Assembly: GCA_016630955.3 (NCBI GenBank)
Contig: CM050000.1
Location: 1,054,001 to 1,118,000 of the forward strand
DNA from: Didymella arachidicola
Taxonomy: Eukaryota > Ascomycota > Dothideomycetes > Pleosporales > Didymellaceae
DNA length: 64,000 nucleotides
Reading direction: 5' to 3'
Below, piece after piece: positions 1 to 10,384 of the stretch (positions are counted from its first letter, which is position 1; every line of letters starts with the position of its first letter). Below the pieces are notes generated by a model that worked only from the letters and a program-made list of their open reading frames with translations, was not told the origin of the DNA and ran no database searches. A program made the translations under genes and the position numbers.

Positions 1-1603
1 GAGCGCCATCTGCGCTTGTCTGGACGCCAGACTGGCCGAGCGAGAGACCAGCAATACCCTCCACAATGAGATCTTCGCCAGTAAGTGTACCAGTCTTATC
101 GAAGCAAGTGATATCGACGCGACCGGCGAATGGAATGCGGAAGGGCTCGGTACAGAAGATGGCGTACTTGCTGAGTGCAGCGAGAGACGTGTTGACAGCC
201 AAGCTGAGTTCCATAGGAAGCTCGGGTGGGACGACGCTGGTGACGATGAGAACGCAGTCGAGGAGGAGCTTGTTGCGCTGGCGGTCGAGCCTGACACCTT
301 CCTGCCAGACATACCACGAGGCGGCGATGGCGAAGACAGTGAGGAACAGGATGAAAAGGAGCGCCTCGACGTTGTTGGCGGAGACACGCTCGGTGGCGTA
401 GATCATGGTCCTGACAAGGCTGCCCTGGTTGGTCTCGAAGCCGGTCTTGATAACAACACCAACAGCGCCCTTGTCCGGCGGCGGCGGCACACCAGACGAG
501 AGGCGCGAGACGGTGTTCGCGTCATCCTCGGCGTTGTTGCCGTGAGAGACCTGCAGAACCTTTGTGCCACCCCACAGGAACGCGTTTTTATCCAGACCCT
601 CAGGCTCGATGCGCGCTTCGCCGGGGCGAAGCTGAATCGATTCCTTGAGCACCGGGGTACTCTCACCCGACAGCATGGCCTCGTTGACGATCGCCGAGCC
701 CTCCAGAAGAACCATGTCGCAGGCAACACCAGAGTCTTCCTTTGTACGGCCAACGCTAACAACGTCGCCGGGCAGCAGCTTATCGCTCATGACCTCCTGC
801 CACTTCTTCTGGCGGTAGACAAGGATCTCGTAAGGCTTGATGCTCATGCCGCGGAACTCAGTGAGGGTGCGCTGGCGCTGCCAAACAACGGTGCTCTCGA
901 ACATGACAAGCATGAACAGCGTGAAGAGCGAGTAGTACCAGTAGTCGTCCAGCATCCACAACCCTACGCAGAAAATCTGAAATACGAAGAAGGGCGCAAC
1001 GGCGTGTTCCTTGAAGAGCTCCGTAAACGTAGGGACGGGGATATCGAAGGAATTATCGCCATAGTGCTGCGCGATGCGCTCGATTTCGGCGGACGAGACC
1101 AGACCATGGGTGTGTTGCAGCGTCTTCAGCTGCGGCTTCGGATCGCTATCGAGAGCGTAGGAGAGCGGGGCAAATGAGCCCTTCGTTTCGTCGTAAAGGA
1201 AGCGGCGCTTCTGGAAGAGGAATGAGAGGTTTGGCTTTCCGCCGACATTGTCGCGCTTCAGCTTGCAAATTTCTGCGGCGCCAGCGTTTTCGATGGGCTG
1301 AATTTTGATGAGCTGGGCAGTGCGGACATCATACGCTTTGGTTGTTGTGAACAAGGTCTTGAGGTTGATGTTCCACTGTGTCAACAGCCACACGAGTGAC
1401 TGCACAGTGACGATACTTCCCACCCAAACGAATGTCCATTCCTGCGACTGGATGTACTGCTCGTATTGCGCCTTGGGGAAGTAAATAGATGAAAAAGCCG
1501 GCCACACGATCAGGAAGGGCCAGACATAGAGATGCAACTGCCACGGTAGAGGCTGATGCAGCGATGACTCCCGGACCTGCTTATCCGCCACTAATCGGGC
1601 CAT
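1..1603 (-). CDS. SPF1: P5A-type ATPase (Spf1-like), 5' part, cut by window edge
   Basis: N-terminal 534 codons of an endoplasmic-reticulum P5A P-type ATPase; this family (yeast Spf1) dislocates mis-inserted transmembrane helices from the ER membrane. The ATG at 1603 opens a frame that stays open to position 1 with no intron. Visible landmarks are the actuator-domain loop LSGEST, the P5 signature PPELPMELS in the membrane segment before the phosphorylation site, and the phosphorylation motif DKTGTLT with D502 as the aspartyl-phosphate acceptor. Hydrophobic N-terminal segments before the actuator domain fit the extra P5 helices. The nucleotide-binding half and C-terminal membrane domain lie outside the window. 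Family assignment is secure; P5A rather than P5B is inferred from overall resemblance. Confidence 0.93.
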   Translation of the reverse strand, partial: MARLVADKQVRESSLHQPLPWQLHLYVWPFLIVWPAFSSIYFPKAQYEQYIQSQEWTFVWVGSIVTVQSLVWLLTQWNINLKTLFTTTKAYDVRTAQLIKIQPIENAGAAEICKLKRDNVGGKPNLSFLFQKRRFLYDETKGSFAPLSYALDSDPKPQLKTLQHTHGLVSSAEIERIAQHYGDNSFDIPVPTFTELFKEHAVAPFFVFQIFCVGLWMLDDYWYYSLFTLFMLVMFESTVVWQRQRTLTEFRGMSIKPYEILVYRQKKWQEVMSDKLLPGDVVSVGRTKEDSGVACDMVLLEGSAIVNEAMLSGESTPVLKESIQLRPGEARIEPEGLDKNAFLWGGTKVLQVSHGNNAEDDANTVSRLSSGVPPPPDKGAVGVVIKTGFETNQGSLVRTMIYATERVSANNVEALLFILFLTVFAIAASWYVWQEGVRLDRQRNKLLLDCVLIVTSVVPPELPMELSLAVNTSLAALSKYAIFCTEPFRIPFAGRVDITCFDKTGTLTGEDLIVEGIAGLSLGQSGVQTSADGA

Positions 1604-2122
1604 GATGTGTGGGTGTGGTGAAGGAGATACGTGGTGTTAGCAGACCAACTTTTGTAGGAGTTGCGCCATGTGTCGCCGCCCGCCATGCAGGGTCGGACCT
1701 TGTTACGCCGACCCGGCCCAAGCGCTGGGAATCTTCAAGAAGACTCCCGCGTACGGTTCGCTTCACCCCTACTGCTGCCATTATTATTTATGTCCATCTT
1801 TCTTGAGATCAGGATGAACACAGAACCATGAATGGCCACACGACACATTACAGTCCTGCTTTATGTGACCTTTTCCAATCTTTTGTCCATCGAGCATCAG
1901 CGCCTGCCTCTGTTCTCAAGAGCAGTCGATGGCGAGTTGACGACCTGCTTGTTGTATGAAGTGCTAGCGGCCTTGTCGAGTGAAGGTTGGTGATTAAAGT
2001 CGTGATTTTTTTTTTTTTTTTTTTTTTTTTCAGATTTCGTCTATATCGTCACCATCATAGAGCCGTCTGGCTCATCATCCCCGTCCCCAAAACGCCTTGC
2101 TCTCCAGCCAAATGTCACCCGC
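1604..2122. other. Intergenic region, SPF1 promoter side
   Basis: No supportable gene. It lies between the SPF1 start and the GlnRS stop (both genes on the minus strand), so it should hold the GlnRS 3' UTR and the SPF1 promoter. The only conspicuous feature is a T25 run. Confidence 0.6.
2006..2030. repeat. Homopolymer T25 tract
   Basis: Twenty-five consecutive T residues about 95 bp downstream of the GlnRS stop. On the minus strand this is a poly-A run. It may belong to the terminator region or be a slippage-prone tract whose exact length is uncertain. Confidence 0.9.
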
Positions 2123-4103
2123 TCATTTACCCTTGTCCTCCCTCAGACTAACGATCTGGTTCAGCACGATCTTGTCCTCAGTCGACTCAATGTCAACGCA
2201 GAAGTATGCTGTGCGAAGAGCCTGGAATCTGACCAGCGCGTCACTGCTGCCGCTAGGGTTGAGACTGTTCTCTTTGATCAAGTCATTCAAACCACGCTCA
2301 ATGACAGCTTCCCCATAGATGATCTCAGAGTCAGGCCTCAGATCATCTGCCCAACTGCCGTCCTTCCAGTTCAGCGTATTCGGGCTCTCAGTCTTGAATA
2401 AACTGTTGTACTGTCTTGCCGTGACCTTGATACCAGTCTCGGCATCCACCCACTGGATGTACGCTTTCGGCCTTTCGGCTGCAGGGACCTTGACGGCCTT
2501 GATTTCAGTGATCTTGCCAGATGCATCCTTCTCGAAGCTTGTTGCGCGGATCGAGAACGGAACATTATACAGGCCGACAGTCTTGTTGGGCGCAAGACGG
2601 AAGTAATCCGGATCGTCTTCTTCACGGAAATCGCTGCGGTCGATGTAGATTGTGCTGCCAACCTTGACCTTGCGCTCGCCTTTGATGCCGCCCTTGGGAT
2701 CGTACGGGACGACCACTTCCTGGTTGTCTTCGTCGGCGAAGTCTTCGATGACGACCTTGATGGGCTCAAGGACTAGCATCTGGCGCGGGACGGTGCGCTC
2801 GAGGTGCTTGCGGATGGAGGCTTCGAAGCGCGGGGCCTCGATGTCGGTAAAGGAGTCTGTGACGCCGAGCTCTTCGACGAAGTTGAGCATAGCCTTCGCG
2901 GGGATACCCCGGCGGCGCAAGGCAACCATGGTGTAGAGACGCGGGTCGTCCCAGCCGCGGACTGAAGGCGGTATTTCTCTATCGCCGACCTTTGCGCCCT
3001 CGACCAGCATCAAGATGCGGCGTTTTGACAAGATCGTTCCATTCACGCTCAGACGGCCATACTCGCGCTGCATGGGTCCCTTCTCTTCCGACTTGGGCAC
3101 CTTCATGTCCAGCTTCTCCAACAGCCAGTCGTACGATATCCTGCTCTGGCGGAACTCTACCGTGCAAAGCGAATGTGTGATACCCTCCAGCGCATCACAG
3201 ATGCAGTGTGTGAAGTCGTATGTCGGGTAGATCTTCCATGTGTCGCCGGTTCGGTGGTGGTGGTTCTTCTCAACAACGCGGTATGCTGGCAGATCCCACA
3301 TCTGTGGGTTACCCTCCTCGGGGTCTGTCAGGCTCTGCTTCATGCGCAGATACGCCTCGCCCGCCTTGTATTTGCCATCGCGCATGGCCCGGAACTCGGT
3401 GATAGACTCTTCGATCGGTCGTGTGCGATGCTCGCAGGCGTAGCGCTTGCCGCGGTTGTCGGGGCCGCCGCGCTGCATGTTGACCTCTTCTCCTACTATG
3501 TGTCAGCTCTCGCTCCCTTTATGACGTTCGAGGTATTGCCGTACTCGAGCAGTGGCACACATATGCGCCGTCCTTCCTGATCAGCTCTTCTGCAAGGTCA
3601 TACAGCTTGTTGAAGTTGTCGCTGCTGTATGTGACCTTCCACGGCTCGAAGCCCAGCCACTTGATGATATCCAGTATGCTGGTGAAGTACTTCTCCTCCT
3701 CCTTTTCGGGGTTTGTGTCGTCGTATCGCAGGTAGCACACGCCGTTATGGTGCTTCGCGAACCCGAAGTTGACCGCAATTGCCTTGCAGTGACCGATATG
3801 CAGGTAGCCGTTGGGCTCGGGAGGGAATCGCGTGTGGACGTCCTTGACGGGCTTCTCCTGGTAGATCTTCTTTAGCCAGCCCTCTGCGAACATGCTCACG
3901 GGCTCGGCTTTTGCAGCAGGCTTCGCCTGCTCCTTTGGTCGCAGCGCATGTTCGGCTTTCTTTGCCTTGGCCGCGGCCTTCTTCGCTGCCTTTTCGAGCG
4001 CACGCTTGGAGGGGCCTTTCTCTTCTTCGGCGGCAGGCGGTGCAGCAGCTGCAGATGTGGCAGCAGGTGCCGTCTCGGGCAGAGGTGGTGCTGGTTCTGA
4101 CAT
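2123..4103 (-). CDS. GLN4: Cytoplasmic glutaminyl-tRNA synthetase
   Basis: Charges tRNA-Gln with glutamine; class I aminoacyl-tRNA synthetase. Two exons, 4103-3545 and 3495-2123, joined over a 49-bp GT-AG intron (3496-3544), give 643 residues. I start at M (4103) rather than the in-frame M 20 codons upstream, because the Ala/Glu/Lys-rich extension beginning MSEPAPP is the natural N terminus. Residues 1-70 are a charged low-complexity extension. The HIGH motif is at 102-105 in the context PNGYLHIGHCKA; a KMSKS-like LSKRR lies further on, followed by the beta-barrel anticodon-binding region. The spliced junction reads CHCS-I-GEEVNMQRGG, restoring the conserved run into the catalytic core. Function is known from the family and not in real doubt. 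Confidence 0.95.
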
Positions 4104-4652
4104 GGCTGTCTGCTTGTCAGTCAAGCTTGAGATAATAATCAGTGCGATAGTTGGGGAACACAACGTTCTTTTAAGTATGTTGTGCGATTGACATGAAGCT
4201 ACGTGCTGCAGACAGGGAGACTGATACTGGACTTGCTCTTACCTCTTGTGCAACTTTCAGGGCAACCCAAAAGACTTTATCTTTGTTGCGCAGCTCGCGT
4301 GCAGCAGCTGGAGGGGCTTTGGAGGGGAACATTCCATTGACTCAAAACGCGCTAACAGTCATTGTGGCTGCGGTGTGGCGTTGTGGCACGACCAACGGCA
4401 GCGTCAACATCCGCAAGTAGTCATCACGGATCTTCTTCACCTCACACTTCATTTAGTGCACTGACATTTAGCATCATAATGACTCGATTAGAATATAAGC
4501 TTAGCACCGTGAACAAGATGCGTCACATCGATAATCGTCTTTGTAGCACGACTTGTCCATTATGGGAATACCATGCTCGTAACAATGATGGTTGCTGGCC
4601 TCCAGATAAATCAGGTGAGGCAGCCAAGGACCTCTGTCTTGCCCTATTGCTA
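4104..4652. other. Intergenic region
   Basis: Upstream of the GlnRS gene and downstream of the next minus-strand gene. Several short reading frames are present, but none has protein-like composition or splice support. No RNA gene or repeat seen. Confidence 0.5.
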
Positions 4653-5798
4653 TCAGGTTAAATCCATGCTGTCAGCGGCCGTCTCAGGGCCCTCATCTGC
4701 CGTCTCCCCATTCCCAGTCTCGTCTTCCCACTGCAGCGCCTGTTGCCAAATTCGCGCTCTCTCTTTCAGTGCCTGCATGTTACTCTCCAAAGGACTCATC
4801 TCTTTAGCTAGGCTAAGATAGTCCTCCCATTGTCTTGGCCCTACCCGCTGTGAACTCGCGACGCTTCTGCCAGCCGGATACGCATTGAAGCCACCCATGT
4901 CAACCCAGCATTGCAGCAGCCCGGAGCAGAAGATCTCTGCAATCGCTGCTTGGCTGGGTCTGAAGATCAGGTAGATGATATATTGGTGCATTTTGAAATG
5001 CTTCGGTAGGGCGTTTGTCCGAAAGAGATACGTGCAGATGTCATCAACGAGGTTCATAACGTAGTTCGAACTTTGGTGAACACGGTGCTGTGCCAATCGT
5101 TTGTGAGCATTGAGCGCATAGCCTACTTCCGAGGGTGGGTAGCTCAAAGGGACATTCTGCAGATGATGTGGAACTTGAGCGCAACGAGACGCGATACCGG
5201 TGATTAGACGGTTGAGGGTTCCAATGCGCTTGGGCGATCGACTAGTAGAAGGTGTGGAGAGGTACTTACGATAGCTTTGCTTGGAGGCTTCCAGTGGCAC
5301 CGGAGGCGATGTAATGTTGTCTATCTGGTGAGCATATGCTGAGGGGCTGTCGCTAATGTAATCTTGGATCTTGTCGCGGATCATTAAGTACTGTACCGGC
5401 GATGGAGCGTGGCCGTCTTCATTGGCGAGTAGGTGGATGTAGATCGAAGGTTGGTGATGTGCGTGCTGTTGAATGATTGTGTACTCTGCTTGGAGTTGAG
5501 CATTTTCTATCATTCGACTTACCAGGTTACCACTGATGGCTGCGAAGAAGACGCGGGGTGCTGATCCTAGTATGCATGCACACTCGCGCATATGCGTAAC
5601 GATATCTGTAGGGTCAATGACACGACTAGATACATACTTTGGTATCTCATCATTCAAGACATCCAGAATGACGGGCTCATAGTGCTGCGACTCAAGTAAA
5701 TGGGCCCATCTGCGACGACGATCGTCATCTGATTCTGCGCGTAACTCCCGTCTTTCTTGTCCCTTTTCTTGTGCACTATCTTCCAGGTTGGTCGTCAT
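4653..5798 (-). CDS. Hypothetical protein, 381 aa
   Basis: Single open frame from ATG at 5798 to the stop at 4653. I do not recognise the family. The N terminus (about residues 1-30) is very acidic/basic. It is followed by helical-looking sequence with several aromatic-rich segments, a Ser/Thr/Pro-rich linker near residue 175-190, and an acidic tail ending in a Glu/Asp/Gly-rich stretch. No signal peptide or membrane segment is evident. Amino-acid composition is normal and the frame far exceeds chance length, so a real gene is likely. It shares orientation with its neighbours but shows no functional link to them. Confidence 0.65.
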   Translation of the reverse strand: MTTNLEDSAQEKGQERRELRAESDDDRRRRWAHLLESQHYEPVILDVLNDEIPKYVSSRVIDPTDIVTHMRECACILGSAPRVFFAAISGNLVSRMIENAQLQAEYTIIQQHAHHQPSIYIHLLANEDGHAPSPVQYLMIRDKIQDYISDSPSAYAHQIDNITSPPVPLEASKQSYRKYLSTPSTSRSPKRIGTLNRLITGIASRCAQVPHHLQNVPLSYPPSEVGYALNAHKRLAQHRVHQSSNYVMNLVDDICTYLFRTNALPKHFKMHQYIIYLIFRPSQAAIAEIFCSGLLQCWVDMGGFNAYPAGRSVASSQRVGPRQWEDYLSLAKEMSPLESNMQALKERARIWQQALQWEDETGNGETADEGPETAADSMDLT

Positions 5799-6163
5799 GG
5801 ATCAGTTCTGCACCTCAGGAAGGGGTGGTTGTGCTGTGTAGCGATTGGCCTTTGGTAGCTTTCCAGGACAGTGATATTTGATGTAGGACCGCAAGACTAC
5901 ATGATTAATGTTATGGTTATAAAGCTCAGTCTTTTGTGTCACTCCGAAATGACGTTACCTGGGGGAGCGTAGCACTCGTGAACTGACTGACAAGCAGAAG
6001 CTTCACAAGTGGGGCCACGTCAATGCCATGTCACAGCGGTGCGTCGTGATAAACTCCAGACTTCATCAACTGCAGTGACAGCAATGGTCTTGAAACAGTT
6101 CAGTGACGTTCACTGGGATGACACCTGTAGTGACATAGTGCTTCGAAGCAAGCTGATCACGCC
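5799..6163. other. Intergenic region
   Basis: No gene, RNA or repeat recognised. It carries the promoter side of the 381-aa gene and the 3' side of the 174-aa gene. Confidence 0.5.
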
Positions 6164-6688
6164 TCAGCAGATCGGCTCATCCCAGAACATGCTCTTGTCC
6201 AGCTCCTCCGCAAAGCCTTTGGCCAGCGGCGGTGCAGTGCCCTCGGGCTTTCTGCCGGCGCAGAGCGCATCGAGGTGCACATCATTCTTACCAGAAGCGC
6301 CTCCACCTCTACCACCGCTTCCACCTCGCTCACCGCGACCTCCACCGCCGTAGCTAGCAGGCCTATTCTCGTGCGCCTTCACTGATGGTGAGATACCCTG
6401 AGCGGCTCTGTTGGCGCGGTGCAACTGTCCCTCGTGTAGATCGCCTTTTTTCTCCTCCCTCTCGTTGCGCTCGGTCGTGGTGTACTGGAACGTGTTCCAA
6501 GCGAAAACCTGGTTCTCAAGGCCTTTCGGGGGGCGACCGGCTTGTATGGTGATGGGAGCTTGAGAGTACGAGTTTAGCGCATAGTCCTTGTCGCCCACAG
6601 CAGCGGTGTCGTGATCGAAGCGAGCAGCGCCCAGATCAGCAAGCTCCGTCGAAGAGGCGAAGTAGTCTGGTCGACTGTTGTGAGACAT
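6164..6688 (-). CDS. Hypothetical protein with RGG-like Gly/Arg-rich segment, 174 aa
   Basis: Single-exon frame starting MSHNSRPDYFASS. Residues 1-110 are polar and mixed in composition. Residues about 112-132 form a Gly/Arg/Ser stretch (GGGGRGERGGSGGRGGG) resembling RNA-binding RGG boxes. The C terminus ends with a conserved-looking acidic/aromatic tail (MFWDEPIC). There is no signal peptide or membrane helix. I do not recognise the family. The RGG-like stretch hints at nucleic-acid or protein association, but that is inference from composition only. Confidence 0.6.
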   Translation of the reverse strand: MSHNSRPDYFASSTELADLGAARFDHDTAAVGDKDYALNSYSQAPITIQAGRPPKGLENQVFAWNTFQYTTTERNEREEKKGDLHEGQLHRANRAAQGISPSVKAHENRPASYGGGGRGERGGSGGRGGGASGKNDVHLDALCAGRKPEGTAPPLAKGFAEELDKSMFWDEPIC

Positions 6689-6947
6689 GCTGTGAGACTA
6701 GTTGAGGAGTTTGCGTCTGTCAGCAACGAAACTGCGCGCTCTGTTGGGTACCAACTGCGAAGGGAGTTGATATGGTAAGGATTCTGGTGTGCACAGGGAA
6801 TTACCGCAAGACTGGTGATTGAGAGGTAATGGCCCAAAATAACGAAAGGTGCAGGTGAGAGCATAGAAGGCCGGCGATGGCTGTGAGTCTAAGAAGTGGA
6901 GCCTGCTTCTACCCGTTTGCACCGTCGCCCAACCAGGCAGGCACCGC

Positions 6948-8321
6948 CTAAGCTTGCTTGAACCAGCGATGCACACAACCGCAGAGACTCTCCCATAGAA
7001 CCTGGTCATCTCCCTTGAGCCACTCAAGCACAACCTCGCCAGCTAATTGCACAACCGTCACGCGGAAGGCTAGCTTGGTCTTGGTGTGGATCGTATCTCT
7101 CTTCTTCACATGCCCTTCTCTCTTTCTTCGCTCGTAGGCTCTTCTGTATGCTCGACCCCAGACGTTCTCTGACGCTTCACCTGTACCAGTTGCTGTAGCA
7201 GGATCCCACTTCCAGGTCAAATCCAAGCCAGACAATTGGTCGTTCAGCTTTTCACTAGCAGCAGAACCGGTGAACGATGAAGGCAGGGCGATATTGTAAG
7301 ATGTTGGGAATGGCAGGAGGTCGTGAGGGAAGCTCCCTCCCGGCGGGCGAGCAATGCTGTGTCGTGGCCTCAGATCATCGAAGCTCCATGCAATAATCCA
7401 CCTTTTAGTTCCCGTCCTAGTTCCAGGGTCCAGCACACCCACAGCCCAATTCGTAATTTTGTGAGATTTGAGGAGCTCGACGATGGCTTTTGCGCTGGAA
7501 AGCTTGCCAAGCATGCTGCTGTACCACTTGACCCTGTAGCGAAGCACGAGTGATTCCTCAACAATCCGTGTGACGAAGCCTAAATCACCGCCGGCACAAA
7601 TCATCTCATTGTTGGAACCAGTACATATAGCGTTGGGTCCAGTGGCTTTACCTTCACCGCTCAAAGACTTCTCCATCTCGGCAGAGTCGGTGAAGAATGG
7701 TGGATTGCAGAGTGTGAAGTCCAGTTGCGGCGTATTTAGTGCTTCCAGTGGGATCAAGGGCATCGCAGAAGTAGTCTGTAGCATTTTTGTTCTGCTCAGT
7801 AGATTGTTCCTGGCGAAATTTGCAGCCGCAGACTCAAATGAGGTCTTGTCGACATCAGTTGCACACATCGTCCAATTCGGCCTACTCTTCATACACAGCA
7901 TCGCGTAAATACCAGATGCGCCTGTGCCGATGTCCAAGCCAACGACTTCTTTGTCGGGTATATACTTGTTTGTATAGTCTGGTGAAGTAGAGTCAAGAAG
8001 GCCTTGAATCCACGACACATAATTCCACCGATTGGGTATTGGAGGGCAAAGCCTGTCTTCTGGAAGTGAGATCTCGAGACCAAAGTCGACTTTGAGAATG
8101 GCTTTGGATAGTGTCTGGAGCGTTTCCGGATCCTGAAAGTCAAGTTTGCCGGAGCACGTTTGCCATGTTTGCTTGAAATATGGATCAGCTTTGGCGAGCG
8201 CTTTGAAGTCGACCGTGCTGTAAGGTGGTCGCTGGGCGAGATCCATGACGTCTCTGTGAGGATTACTCCAAGAATCAGGCAACAGCGCTGGCGTTTGTCG
8301 ATTGCAAGTCAATCGTGCCAT
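6948..8321 (-). CDS. METTL16/RlmF-type RNA N6-adenine methyltransferase
   Basis: 457-residue intronless protein of the METTL16 family (U6 snRNA m6A methyltransferase in eukaryotes; the bacterial relative RlmF modifies 23S rRNA). The SAM-binding motif DIGTGASG is at residues 130-137 and the catalytic NPPF tetrapeptide at 206-209, flanked by C205 and F210. The N-terminal block around residues 30-60 (RPPYSTVDF...DPYFKQ) matches the substrate-binding start of the family. The first ATG (8321) is used; M26 is a plausible alternative start because recognisable family sequence begins there. The C-terminal vertebrate regulatory domain is absent, as usual in fungi. The likely target is the U6 ACAGA-box adenosine, inferred from the family. 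Confidence 0.88.
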   Translation of the reverse strand: MARLTCNRQTPALLPDSWSNPHRDVMDLAQRPPYSTVDFKALAKADPYFKQTWQTCSGKLDFQDPETLQTLSKAILKVDFGLEISLPEDRLCPPIPNRWNYVSWIQGLLDSTSPDYTNKYIPDKEVVGLDIGTGASGIYAMLCMKSRPNWTMCATDVDKTSFESAAANFARNNLLSRTKMLQTTSAMPLIPLEALNTPQLDFTLCNPPFFTDSAEMEKSLSGEGKATGPNAICTGSNNEMICAGGDLGFVTRIVEESLVLRYRVKWYSSMLGKLSSAKAIVELLKSHKITNWAVGVLDPGTRTGTKRWIIAWSFDDLRPRHSIARPPGGSFPHDLLPFPTSYNIALPSSFTGSAASEKLNDQLSGLDLTWKWDPATATGTGEASENVWGRAYRRAYERRKREGHVKKRDTIHTKTKLAFRVTVVQLAGEVVLEWLKGDDQVLWESLCGCVHRWFKQA

Positions 8322-9179
8322 AGGTGACGCATAAGGAGGAAGTTGCAGCTCGACGCTCGGGCCAATTGTACCGATTGGTCGCGACGCGTATGACAGTTGG
8401 ATGAGGGCCAGTCCATCTCAGCCTCACCGGTCTCAGTTCGAGGGCTCCGAAATATGAAGGGGTTCACGACTTACCAACAGCTCTATTGTGACTTGAAAGA
8501 TCCTCTGGGGGCTACAAGTCTTCTTAACTCTGACGCGCCAACACAGCTCTATGGATACACTAGACATCAACACTTAGACTTGTGTGCTCTTTCCAGCTAT
8601 TGCGTCTAAAATTGAAGTCGTAGAAACGCGCAACACGAAACGACGTTCCTCCAGTATATATCCTGAGCCTCAGTCCACAGCTTGTGCCCCACCTAGTGCC
8701 CCACCTAGGTACGTAGGTAGTCATACGAGCGTGAGCTCAGCATCCAGACACAAAAGCTAAGCAGTTGCAATTGAACAAGCTCTTCATCCGTACTTATTGA
8801 ATCTTCAAGCAAGGAATGTAATCGATTGGATTCTTCTATTAGACCGAGCCAAGCAATGCGTCCATCCTGGTCGCCAACTAGATGGACTCAATTCACAGGC
8901 CTAGCGATGTTCTCCATCTTCTTGCCTATAGGCCACTTCGCACAAACAACTTGTAGCCGCCAGAGGATCTTTCAAGTCACAATGAGCCTCTCTGATTAGA
9001 GTGCAGCCGTGTGACGTCAGCATAACTTCCACTTCTACTTCTGACTATTGTCCACTACATGGATTCAGTTCATTCAGAGGTGAGGTTAATGTACATGTGT
9101 TATACATATAATGTTCGCGAGGACGCCCGCTTACCCGATCTATCTGGTTGTTTGGTCTAGAATGCCGCCTGGATGATGT
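8322..9179. other. Intergenic region
   Basis: 858 bp between the METTL16-like gene start and the MET8 stop. No credible reading frame or RNA gene. A direct repeat, GTGCCCCACCTA twice in tandem near 8690-8710, is the only local structure noticed. Confidence 0.5.
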
Positions 9180-10027
9180 TCAGATAAGAAAGGGTCCGTC
9201 GAAAGCACCGTCTGGCTCCTGGAGTCGCAGAAGCTCAAGACTGGGCACTGTATTTGGCTTGTAGTAACCGAGCAGTTGCTCCATATCCTTCTCGGACATC
9301 GAACACAAGTCGTCAAGCGAGTAAGCATCGCTGACTTTGATCATCCTATGCCATCTTAGTACGGTTGCTTTGATGTGACTCATTGTACGTACCATGCCAT
9401 TCGCTTTGGGCCCTCGGAGATGTCTGGCGCCACCTTTCGTAGCTTCTGGCGTAGCATGCCTACTCTTGAGATCGCCTGGCCAATGTTTGGTGGGAGATTT
9501 GCAGCAATCTGCCGCCTGACGATGTTGGCTAACCTAGGGCCTTTGCCATTCGTACTGACCATGATCTGAAGTGGTCCATCACGGTGCACACTTCCAAAGT
9601 AGAAGTCGCACTCTGGTGGCACATCCGCAATGTTCGCTGCTATCCTCCGCTCCTTGCAAAGCTTCCAGATCTGTGTTGAGGCCTCTGGGTCATCGACAGC
9701 GGTCATGACCATATCTGCGCCATCGAGGTCGGAGGGCTCGAATTTGCGATCGACATATTCGACTTGGCCCTGCTCGATTCGGTATGCAACTTCTGGGTTC
9801 AGTCCGTCTCGGGGAGAGACTACAGTCACTTTGGCGTCGGCGTTGAGAACGTTCAAGATTCGGCCTGCGGCGACCTGTGCTACAGTCAATCGTCAATTAC
9901 TATCGCACGCGCACAGCAGCATACTCACTTCGCCTCCGCCAACCACCAGCACGCGCTTGTTCCGTATCTGCCAAGCAAGAATCAAAGAGCCGCCGCCCTG
10001 TACCTCTGGAAACTCCTCGTGCGCCAT
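9180..10027 (-). CDS. MET8: Siroheme synthase (precorrin-2 dehydrogenase/ferrochelatase)
   Basis: Bifunctional Met8: oxidises precorrin-2 with NAD+ and inserts Fe2+ to make siroheme, the cofactor of sulfite and nitrite reductases. Three exons, 10027-9929, 9874-9393 and 9345-9180, are separated by 54-bp and 47-bp GT-AG introns and encode 248 residues. Exon 1 carries the Rossmann loop; splicing completes VVGGGEVAAGR (residues 28-38). The conserved NIAD motif supplies D117, the equivalent of the catalytic aspartate described for yeast Met8. The last exon encodes the small C-terminal helical domain (MIKVSDAYSLDDLCSM...). Length is close to yeast Met8. It is divergently arranged with the PEP7-like gene. 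Confidence 0.92.
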
Positions 10028-10384
10028 GTTGTCGAGTGTGCATAGGAGCAGCGGCGCATCTTGCGCGGAGATAATGAAGTCGACTCAATGGCGTCGGCCA
10101 AGGCTGTCATTTGCACCGAGGAGATCCATGAATGCACGACCAACGGGCGCATTCAGCCTCAACGGCAGCTGTCTATTACACTCGTAGCGTTCAGACTCGA
10201 AATATACCACAGCATTCGACCAAAGCAGCGTCAGGCGTACAATGCCCAGCGTGCAAGATGCGCATGCACAGGAGCCCTTGCGCCACGCCCACCTCTAGCG
10301 CAGCTCCCCCGTAAACTCCGACACGGCCCACGGCGAGCTGCATCACTCCTAGACATCGTACCCAGGTACTCCTCTTCTCCCACC
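10028..10384. promoter_or_regulatory. Shared divergent promoter, MET8 / PEP7-like gene
   Basis: 357 bp between two divergent start codons. An upstream in-frame extension of the PEP7 frame runs through it, but it is low-complexity and precedes a good start context (CACCATGG at 10381-10388), so I treat it as non-coding. Confidence 0.5.

Noticed and set aside
10061..10384. In-frame upstream extension of PEP7
   Set aside because: Low-complexity sequence without family resemblance; CACCATGG at 10381-10388 is a better start and the region is the divergent promoter.
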